Below are positions 23,615-28,546 of a DNA stretch of 28,546 bases, piece by piece. The DNA is taken from the NCBI GenBank assembly GCA_026706505.1, contig JAPOYQ010000162.1:10436-38981 (forward strand). Reading direction: 5' to 3'. The notes beneath the pieces were generated by a model. The model searched no databases. It saw only the letters and a program-made list of their open reading frames with translations, and was not told the DNA's origin. Both the position numbers and the translations under genes were made by a program. Source of the stretch: Gemmatimonadota bacterium (GTDB lineage: Bacteria > Latescibacterota > UBA2968 > UBA8231). How positions within the stretch are numbered: the stretch's first letter is position 1; each line of letters begins with the position of its first letter.

Positions 23615-24709
23615 CTAATCGCGCCAAGTGCGCGAGTCCGCGCGGATGAGCCAGCGGTTGATCTCACCGTCCGCGTCCAAATCGACGGCTTCTTCTAGTT
23701 GCGCCTCAAACTGGTGGTCGGTCACTTGGATGACCGGCGGCCAACGGAAGTGCTCCAAGTCCCGAGCCTCCATCCCGAGCGAGTCCAAGCTGGACGCATA
23801 GTAGCCGCGCTCGCGGCGAAAGCTCTTTTGACGATAGTAGATCCCGCGCAAAACGCGCTTGGCCTCCTCGGCGGCTGCCGGGCGAAAGGGCACCTTTTGC
23901 CGCCCGACGACCTCAGTGGCAAATTGCACAAATCCCCACTTTTCCGGGTAGTGCATATTAACCAGCCCTTGCGGCGACCAAACCCAGTTGTCCGGGCTGC
24001 GGCCCTCTATTTTGACATACTTGCCCACATCGTTGGCCAAGGCCCATTGCACCCGCGAAAAATTGATCCGCCATTGATCGCCATCTGCTGGAGGGACCTT
24101 CTTGTGTGTGGCCTCGGCCAGCACGGCCCACGGGAAGGCCATCTCCACCGACCAGCCCTGGTCCTCGTCAGTGGGGTCATTGATGCTTCCCCACACGCGC
24201 ACGGCCGTTTGCAGGCCGACGATGTCCCAAGCGCTTACGTAAGGTCCGCCGTCGCGGTAGGGCTTAATCATCAGCAAATCCCACTCCGTGCCGAGTGCAT
24301 TGATCTCAAACTCGTAGTACTGATGCGTATCGCCATCCGGGTCGATAAAGACCTCAAAGTCGTTTTCTTGGTAGATCGTCGCATCGCGCATAGCGATGGT
24401 AGCCCACACGTGCGGCTCCTCCAAATCGGCGGCTATGTATAGATACTCGTCGTCCCACAGCATTTTGGCCCGCGTCTGCAGGCGCGGCGCGGGTTTGCGC
24501 TCGCCCTCAATATCGACGAAGGGCGCAGTCCAATCCGCCCGCTGCCAAGACGGCTCGTCGAGATTGCCGTCGATGTCGATAGCCCCGGCCGTGCGATGCG
24601 CCACATAAGTCCGCGGCTCAATGCTCTCTACGTAGTCGATGTCAAAGCGCGGTTGCCCCTCAGCGATAGAGGCCAGCAAGGCCGCGCCCAACATAGCCCA
24701 GTGCAACAT
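23615..24709 (-). CDS. Secreted CBM9-like (carbohydrate-binding family 9) protein
   Basis: This is a 364-residue exported protein. Residues 1-18 form a signal peptide (MLHWAMLGAALLASIAEG). The CBM9-like beta-sandwich starts at AIDIDGNLDEPSW (about 43-55) and includes KMLWDDEYLYIAADLEEPHV (82-101), ENDFEVFIDPDGDTHQYYEF (114-133), the GWSVEMAFPW strand (about 186) and WRINFSRVQW (about 218). This is the usual layout of the family 9-like domain, which in xylanases binds sugar chain ends. The last ~90 residues, Arg- and Glu-rich with YYRQKSFRRERGYY, form a helical extension of unknown role that ends in a predicted small C-terminal domain. AAGGAGGAG lies a few bases before ATG 24709. It shares its divergent promoter region with the TPR gene at 24821. 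Confidence 0.87.
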   Translation of the reverse strand: MLHWAMLGAALLASIAEGQPRFDIDYVESIEPRTYVAHRTAGAIDIDGNLDEPSWQRADWTAPFVDIEGERKPAPRLQTRAKMLWDDEYLYIAADLEEPHVWATIAMRDATIYQENDFEVFIDPDGDTHQYYEFEINALGTEWDLLMIKPYRDGGPYVSAWDIVGLQTAVRVWGSINDPTDEDQGWSVEMAFPWAVLAEATHKKVPPADGDQWRINFSRVQWALANDVGKYVKIEGRSPDNWVWSPQGLVNMHYPEKWGFVQFATEVVGRQKVPFRPAAAEEAKRVLRGIYYRQKSFRRERGYYASSLDSLGMEARDLEHFRWPPVIQVTDHQFEAQLEEAVDLDADGEINRWLIRADSRTWRD

Positions 24710-24752
24710 GACTCCTCCTTTGTTCGTTCCCCAAGTCTGACGTCATTGCATC

Positions 24753-24780
24753 AATATATCACTTTGCGCTACTTTTTAAA
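24753..24780 (-). promoter_or_regulatory. Candidate promoter of the CBM9-like gene
   Basis: On the minus strand TTTAAA (24775-24780), a 16-base spacer and TATATT (24753-24758) preceded by TGA make an extended -10 promoter. A perfect TGACGTCA palindrome (24738-24745) lies at the predicted transcription start and could be a regulator site, though one copy proves little. Confidence 0.4.
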
Positions 24781-24820
24781 TGTCACAATAACAACAATTC
24801 ACCTCAAACAGGCTTACGCC

Positions 24821-25144
24821 ATGACCGACAAAATGGCCCTCTACAAGAGTGGCATGAACAAATTCGTCCAGCAGGACTTTGCCGGCGCCCTGGACGACCT
24901 AGCCCAAGCCATCGCCCTCGACCCGCAATTTGCCGATGCCTACCAAGCTATGGCGCATTGCCACGAGAAGTTGGGCGACCTCGACCAAGCCCTCAGCGCA
25001 GCGCAAAAGGCCGCCGAGCACGACCCCGACGACTTCCTCGTCCACACTAGCCTCTCCATGTTCTACCAGCGCAAAGGTATGATCGCCGAGGCCGAACGAG
25101 AAAAGGCCATCGCCGCCAAGCTGCAAACGGAGAACCCCTTGTAA
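24821..25144 (+). CDS. Small TPR protein
   Basis: This 107-residue, probably cytoplasmic protein is almost entirely tetratricopeptide repeats: ALYKSGMNKFVQQDFAGALD, continuing to LAQAIALDP (about 6-34), YQAMAHCHEKLGDLDQALSA followed by AQKAAEHDP, and VHTSLSMFYQRKGMIAEAER (about 76-95). Two full repeats and a third with its helical cap are visible. TPR proteins are docking scaffolds; no partner can be named. ATG 24821 was chosen since the TPR starts there, although the frame is open upstream across the promoter of the CBM9-like gene. Only a weak AGG precedes it. dusB starts four bases after its stop and is probably co-transcribed. Confidence 0.85.
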   Translation: MTDKMALYKSGMNKFVQQDFAGALDDLAQAIALDPQFADAYQAMAHCHEKLGDLDQALSAAQKAAEHDPDDFLVHTSLSMFYQRKGMIAEAEREKAIAAKLQTENPL

Positions 25145-25148
25145 GCTC

Positions 25149-26186
25149 GTGCAACTCGGTCCGCATCAGCTCAACCCCTTCAAGGAGGATATGCCCATCC
25201 TCACCCTGGCGCCAATGGCCGGGGTGAGCAACTGGGTCTTCCGCCTTATCTGCGCGCGCCTCGGAGCGCGGCTGGTCGGAGTTGAATTTATCAACTGCCG
25301 CGCCATCGGCATCCGCTCGCGCAAGAGCATGCAGATGCTCGACTTTTCCGACGCGCCTATCTACGCCGACACTGGCATCTCGCTGCTGGCTGCGCAAATC
25401 TACGGCAACGATATCGACCTGATCGCCAATGGAGCGCGGGAATTCGAGCGACGCGGCGCACAGGTGGTGGATATCAACTTTGGCTGTTCCGTACCCAAGA
25501 TCGTCGCCAAAGGTTGTGGCGCGGCCTACTTGCGCGATCTCGATCGGCTCTATCAAGCCGTCGAGCGCACGGTCAAGGCCGTCTCGGTTCCGGTCATCGT
25601 CAAGACGCGCCTAGGCTGGGACGAAGAGGAGATCAATATCCTCGAAGTGGTGCGCCGCTGCGAGGACGCCGGTGCCCAAGCCGTGGCTATCCACGCCCGC
25701 ACCGTCGTGCAAAAGTACAAGGGCCAGGCCAACTGGCATTGGATCGGCCGCGCCGTCGAAGCCTCTTCGCTGCCCATCATCGGCAACGGCGATGTGCTCA
25801 CCCTCGACGACGCCCGCCTTATGCAGCGGGAAACAGGCTGTGCCGCAGTCATGGTCGGGCGGGCGGCCCTGGCCAATCCCTGGCTCTTTTCCGGCCGTAG
25901 CGGCGCGACCCTCACCGAACGCATCAACTTGGCGCTGGAGCAACTACGCCTGATGACCGCGTACAAAGGTGAGCGCGCCGGCGTCCGCGAGACGCGCAAA
26001 CACCTCGCGCTCTACTTCAAAAGCCTGCCCCGCGCTTCCGAACTGCGCCGCCGCCTGCTGACAACCGCTTCCCTCGCCGAGTTGGCCGATCTGCTTGCCG
26101 CGTGGAAAGAACCAGCCGCCGAAGAAGCCGATCTCACCCTGTCGGCAACCGAAGCCGAGGCACTGGCGTGGGGAGGGAACGGGTAA
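25149..26186 (+). CDS. dusB: tRNA-dihydrouridine synthase, DusB type
   Basis: This FMN-dependent enzyme reduces uridine to dihydrouridine in tRNA. It is a TIM barrel followed by a helical tRNA-binding domain. Visible are LAPMAGVSNWVFRL (20-33), QIYGND (83-88), the catalytic Cys113 in DINFGCSVPKIVAKGCGAAY (108-127; GCP is usual, here GCS), Lys152 (VIVKTRLGWDE), His181 and Arg183 (AIHARTVVQKYKG), and IGNGDV plus VMVGRAALANPW for the FMN phosphate. The DusB-like features are VPKI and the RxxRKHLALYFK end motif. GTG 25149 gives the normal N-terminus (QLGPHQLNPF before the barrel strand). A perfect AAGGAGG at 25182-25188 lies only two bases before an internal ATG (25191), which would remove part of the barrel, so I reject that start. 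Confidence 0.92.
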   Translation: MQLGPHQLNPFKEDMPILTLAPMAGVSNWVFRLICARLGARLVGVEFINCRAIGIRSRKSMQMLDFSDAPIYADTGISLLAAQIYGNDIDLIANGAREFERRGAQVVDINFGCSVPKIVAKGCGAAYLRDLDRLYQAVERTVKAVSVPVIVKTRLGWDEEEINILEVVRRCEDAGAQAVAIHARTVVQKYKGQANWHWIGRAVEASSLPIIGNGDVLTLDDARLMQRETGCAAVMVGRAALANPWLFSGRSGATLTERINLALEQLRLMTAYKGERAGVRETRKHLALYFKSLPRASELRRRLLTTASLAELADLLAAWKEPAAEEADLTLSATEAEALAWGGNG

Positions 26187-26275
26187 AGCTACGTTTAGAA
26201 GCGTGTCGCGCCTAAAGGCACGATAAGCTCAAAACTAGGGCTTCGGCCTCTCGATATAGCTCAACGCCGCTGGGA

Positions 26276-26296
26276 TCGAGGGCGTCCCGCCCTCGA
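26276..26296. terminator. Nine-base palindromic hairpin after dusB, terminator or REP-like element
   Basis: TCGAGGGCG/CGCCCTCGA form a perfect nine-base stem with a TCC loop, about 90 bases past the dusB stop. An A-run follows on the plus strand, so it would be a better terminator for minus-strand transcripts, of which there are none close by. Its GC-rich, self-contained form also fits an intergenic palindromic repeat. The rest of the 245-base gap (26187-26431) shows no gene. Confidence 0.4.
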
Positions 26297-26431
26297 AAAA
26301 CGCTTGACGCCCAAGCCACTCGACGACCGCGCAAATTTGATTCCGACGCGATGGATCAGATTCTATCCTACATGGGTTTAACCGTAGCCCAAAGGAGCAT
26401 ATTGTGAAATACCTACTTACCCCCAGCAGCC

Positions 26432-26968
26432 ATGCTGATCCTCTCTTGGTCAATTCCTAGTTATTCTGAGCCATCGGTTAGTCGCGGTCTTATGCTCAAA
26501 ATGCACGGCTTTGAGGTGGATGCAAAGCGGGCCTTTATCGACCTGCTATACAACGACGAGGCCCACGAAGAGGATAAGGCAGACGCTTTGTATCAGCTTG
26601 GGCTTATCGCCTTCAACAACAAGGACATCGGGCTAGCTACTGAAACGTGGGGGATCCTTATTGATGAGTTTCCCAATACAGAAAAGGGCCGGACTGTATC
26701 AGCGGAGATTAAATACCTTTTGGAAGATTACGATGCCTTGGTCCTTGAGAGCGCAAAGGAAGAGATACGCAATAGGGAGGAAGAGATGCGTGATGCGCAG
26801 GCTCAATCCTATCTTCTTAACGCCCAGTTTTGGTGGGATCCTCCGAAACAGTGGGGCGTATACACTTCCCCTTGGTTTTGTGTCCCTCTCGTTGTTTATA
26901 AAACGGTCGAAGTTTTAGAACTTGTCCGGGGGTGTGTCTCGGAGGTATCCATCTCCGTGCTGGAATAA
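26432..26968 (+). CDS. TPR-like exported protein, 5' end probably frameshifted
   Basis: The family is not firmly recognised. EDKADALYQLGLIAFNNKDI and TWGILIDEFPNTEKG (about 47-87) resemble a tetratricopeptide or Sel1-like helical pair as found in YbgF/BamD-type proteins, followed by a charged helix (ESAKEEIRNREEEMRDAQAQ). The last part, rich in Trp and hydrophobic residues, is atypical. ATG 26432 lacks a ribosome site. A better start is GTG 26404, with AGGAG six bases upstream and a peptide start MKYLL, but that frame hits TAG after 18 codons. A one-base change in the CCCCC run at 26420-26424 would join MKYLL to PAAMLILSWSIPSYS and make a proper signal peptide. The 3' end overlaps a minus-strand small gene by 54 bases. 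GC content is lower than in neighbouring genes. Confidence 0.55.
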   Translation: MLILSWSIPSYSEPSVSRGLMLKMHGFEVDAKRAFIDLLYNDEAHEEDKADALYQLGLIAFNNKDIGLATETWGILIDEFPNTEKGRTVSAEIKYLLEDYDALVLESAKEEIRNREEEMRDAQAQSYLLNAQFWWDPPKQWGVYTSPWFCVPLVVYKTVEVLELVRGCVSEVSISVLE

Positions 26969-27106
26969 CTCTTGTCGTCCGTTGGGGTAGTGCTTGATTT
27001 TTTCTTGGAGAGCTTCTTTTGCTTGGGGTGTGTCGCCGTGCTCGTAGTAGGTTTCAGTCTCTCCATTGGCGAGATGGATGATAGTCTCGAAAATGATGCT
27101 TGACAT
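26915..27106 (-). CDS. Small unknown protein of 63 residues
   Basis: I do not recognise this protein. It is hydrophilic, with FETIIHLANGETETYYEHGD at residues 6-25 and an Ala/Glu/Lys helix after it (PQAKEALQEKIKHY), and has no signal or membrane segment. A GGGAGGGGAAAGGG purine tract ends about eight bases before ATG 27106 and could act as a ribosome site. A longer reading from 27171 in another frame is Ser/Thr/Lys-rich with no family-like pattern and was rejected. The composition and ribosome site make this reading credible, but without homologues it remains tentative. Confidence 0.5.
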   Translation of the reverse strand: MSSIIFETIIHLANGETETYYEHGDTPQAKEALQEKIKHYPNGRQELFQHGDGYLRDTPPDKF

Positions 27107-27231
27107 GATAATAGCCCTTTCCCCTCCCCAAACCGCGAGGGTATGGTACGAATAGTTTGGAGCGGAAGCAAATAAAAATTTGTTGGCGAGCTAGAGGGAG
27201 TTGATTAAAAACAAAAGCGGCGGCAGATCAA

Positions 27232-27501
27232 ATGAATGGGCTTCCAATGAAGGTCCGTATTAGTAGGATAAAAGAGGTGCGCAGTATAGGTCTTACGCCT
27301 ATTAATGAAGTATTCAGCGAGCTTGGAAATTGTCAGTTTCAAGCAGGTAGGGGATGGTTTAGGATGACGTATAGCGACATCAGCGTTCAAGTGGATGGAA
27401 AAACTCTTTCTGTTCCTATTGAGCAATTCGATGATAGTGAGAACGTGACAAAATTCTTGGAGTCGATGATTAGGAAAGCGAAAAAGCAAGACAAGGACTA
27501 A
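27232..27501 (+). CDS. Small unknown protein of 89 residues
   Basis: I do not recognise this protein. It looks like a compact alpha/beta protein: VRISRIKEVRSIGLTPINEV near the start, FRMTYSDISVQVDGKTLSVP in the middle (about 43-62), and a Lys-rich end (FLESMIRKAKKQDKD). No clear Shine-Dalgarno is visible; ATG 27247 (MKVRIS) is an alternative start. Its GC content is well below that of the main window, as for its two left neighbours, which suggests an acquired patch. A minus-strand reading over the same bases (27205-27507) has a lower-quality composition and was rejected. Confidence 0.5.
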   Translation: MNGLPMKVRISRIKEVRSIGLTPINEVFSELGNCQFQAGRGWFRMTYSDISVQVDGKTLSVPIEQFDDSENVTKFLESMIRKAKKQDKD

Positions 27502-27527
27502 AGCCACCGAGCAAAGCCACCGGCAGA

Positions 27528-27869
27528 TTACCCGCTAACTCCGCTTTCGTCGTCGCCCGCGTCCGAGAAGTTAGTTATTGCGACTTCGCCTTCCGGAAAT
27601 TCGGCGACGATCTTCAACCGTCCGCCCAATGCTTCGATGTAGGAGCGAAGAGTCGAGACGTACATATCCGTCCGCCGTTCCATCTTGGCGATGGCAGGTT
27701 GGTTCACCGCCAAGGTCTCGCCTAGTGCCTTCTGGGTCATAACCTGTGCTTGCCGTAGCTCATGTAGCGGCATGGCGGCCCGCAACTCGGCCTTTTTCTC
27801 CTCAATGCGCTGACGGCGCTCCGGCGTGAAGTCTTCGGTCAACTCACTAAAGGGACGGTGCCCGCTCAT
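27528..27869 (-). CDS. XRE/HigA-like helix-turn-helix regulator, no adjacent toxin
   Basis: A 113-residue DNA-binding protein. The helix-turn-helix lies at about 43-75: QVMTQKALGETLAVNQPAIA, followed by KMERRTDMYVSTLRSYIEAL. The segment STLRSYIEALGGRLKIVAEF is typical of antitoxins in HigBA-type toxin-antitoxin pairs, where the toxin gene usually precedes the antitoxin gene. Upstream here (27870-27963) there is only a 94-base divergent promoter region, and downstream on the minus strand no RelE/HigB-like gene is found, so it appears to stand alone, as a regulator or a relic antitoxin. GGAAGGA lies eight bases before ATG 27869. It may regulate the divergent enolase-family gene, but no operator can be defined by eye. 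Confidence 0.85.
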   Translation of the reverse strand: MSGHRPFSELTEDFTPERRQRIEEKKAELRAAMPLHELRQAQVMTQKALGETLAVNQPAIAKMERRTDMYVSTLRSYIEALGGRLKIVAEFPEGEVAITNFSDAGDDESGVSG

Positions 27870-27963
27870 GGGATCAATCCTTCCTTTCGCAGGGTTTCAA
27901 TATTGTTCTATACTAACATCATGGATACATTCACGGAAATTTAGCTCTAAGGCATCTAAAAAA

Positions 27964-28546
27964 ATGAAAATCAAATCCATCGACCTAGTCCGCATCCAAC
28001 GCCCCGACGGCCCTTCGCTCCGCGCCCGTTCCCAAGCCGGCTCGACGCTCTCGGCTTCGACGGCCCCTGCCCAGCAGAGCCAACCCCGCCGCAAGGCCTG
28101 GCCCACCGAAATCGAAGTGGCCAATCCAATGTCGCGCTTCCCGCGCTTCAAGCCCCGGCGCCAACTCTACGCCGCCCGCCAATGGCCCGGCTTCGCAGTC
28201 AAAGTCACGGCTGAGGACGGCACTTGGGGCTTGGGCACGGCGGCGGGTCGGCCTGTCGCCGCTGTAATCGAAGACGCTTTCGCCCATATCCTCGTAGGCG
28301 CAGACTGCTTGGCTATCGACAAACTGTGGGATATGATGTTCCGCGTTTCCAAACCCTTCGGCACCGTCGGCATCGCCACTGTCGCCATTAGCGCCGTGGA
28401 CCTAGCGCTGTGGGATCTGGCCGGCAAGCTGCAACAAAAGCCCGTGTACCAGCTCATCGGCGGCCCGGCCCGCGAGCGGATTTTCACCTACGCCACCGGC
28501 GACGACGTCGATTGGTATCGCGAATTGGGCTTTAGAGCCTTCAAAC
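27964..28546 (+). CDS. Rhamnonate-dehydratase-like enolase-superfamily protein, 3' end cut off
   Basis: 194 codons of an enolase-superfamily (mandelate-racemase group) dehydratase run into the right edge. The N-terminal capping domain is visible: EIEVANPMSRFPRFK (about 49-63), VKVTAEDGTWGLGTAAGRPV (79-98), VAAVIEDAFAHILVG and ISAVDLALWDLAGKL then PVYQLIGG at about 142-167, followed by TYATGDD. These match L-rhamnonate dehydratase (RhmD)-type proteins, which remove water from sugar acids. The active-site barrel with the metal-binding acidic residues lies beyond the window, so the specific substrate is not proven. Residues 16-45 are a Ser/Ala/Gln-rich stretch that I would not expect in RhmD. 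The ribosome site is weak (TAAGG). A weak TTGTTC-17-TACATT (27903-27931) could be the promoter. Confidence 0.85.
   Translation, partial: MKIKSIDLVRIQRPDGPSLRARSQAGSTLSASTAPAQQSQPRRKAWPTEIEVANPMSRFPRFKPRRQLYAARQWPGFAVKVTAEDGTWGLGTAAGRPVAAVIEDAFAHILVGADCLAIDKLWDMMFRVSKPFGTVGIATVAISAVDLALWDLAGKLQQKPVYQLIGGPARERIFTYATGDDVDWYRELGFRAFK

Noticed and set aside
23699..24442. A 247-codon plus-strand reading frame
   Set aside because: Antisense to the CBM9-like gene, which has a signal peptide, strong ribosome site and conserved motifs; the plus reading has none.
25182..25193. Internal AAGGAGG and ATG in dusB as the true start
   Set aside because: The spacing is only two bases, and the shortened protein would lose N-terminal residues that align with DusB.
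26187..26403. tRNA or other structured RNA after dusB
   Set aside because: Only isolated hairpins; no cloverleaf, T-loop motif or CCA-type end could be built.
27205..27507. A 100-codon minus-strand frame opposite the 89-residue gene
   Set aside because: Starts with a non-ATG codon, has no ribosome site, and its composition is less protein-like than the plus-strand reading.
27897..28151. Minus-strand frame upstream of the XRE gene considered as the missing toxin
   Set aside because: It lies antisense to the clear enolase-superfamily start, and its sequence shows no RelE/HigB features.

Overview
This is a GC-rich (roughly 60%), densely coded bacterial chromosome segment with no rRNA, tRNA, CRISPR array or insertion sequence that I can see. 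The gene content fits an uncultivated Gram-negative lineage such as Latescibacterota, Poribacteria or another FCB-like group. The markers are a DUF6785-type membrane protein, a PorV-like outer-membrane barrel, secreted proteins ending in FlgD-like/type A sorting domains, CBM9-like secreted proteins, a phytanoyl-CoA dioxygenase and a rhamnonate-dehydratase-like enolase-superfamily gene. The phylum is inferred from family content only.

Layout. (1) 1-4.4 kb, minus strand: a cut-off secreted CBM9/DOMON-like protein behind a clear sigma-70 promoter, preceded by a three-gene set (SUMF1-like protein, unknown soluble protein, DUF6785 membrane protein). (2) 4.4-4.74 kb: a 319-base gap without an intact gene that holds the last ~30 codons of a lost sorting-domain protein. 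(3) 4.7-11.9 kb, plus strand: a tightly packed run, often overlapping or with 0-5 base gaps: uvrC (broken by a one-base frameshift), xerD, an ABC importer of the NMT1/THI5 class (ATPase, permease, lipoprotein), an EcfT-like protein, truA and an RNHCP zinc protein. (4) 12.0-17.7 kb: a DegP/DegQ-like protease, pssA, a DUF4321 membrane protein, tatA, gatA, a PorV-like barrel and a phytanoyl-CoA dioxygenase. (5) 17.9-23.0 kb: two paralogous genes of 825 and 801 codons, each with a signal peptide, four lamin-tail domains carrying a calcium-loop-like motif, and a C-terminal sorting domain. A hairpin terminator follows each. (6) 23.1-24.7 kb, minus strand: an exported nickel superoxide dismutase with its own promoter, and a second CBM9-like secreted protein. 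(7) 24.8-26.2 kb: a small TPR protein and dusB. (8) 26.2-27.5 kb: a lower-GC patch of small unknown genes. (9) 27.5-28.5 kb: a solitary XRE/HigA-like regulator and, divergently, an enolase-superfamily sugar-acid dehydratase cut by the right edge.

How it fits together. Much of the window concerns the cell envelope and export: TatA, a periplasmic protease, phosphatidylserine synthase, a PorV-like barrel, two surface-type lamin-tail proteins, exported NiSOD and two CBM9-like proteins. The most notable points are the paired lamin-tail array genes close to a PorV-like gene with a fossil of a third sorting tail; the NiSOD whose signal-peptide cleavage would expose the essential N-terminal histidine; the SUMF1-like protein lacking the catalytic cysteines; and two probable one-base frameshifts (uvrC and the TPR-like gene at 26.4 kb).
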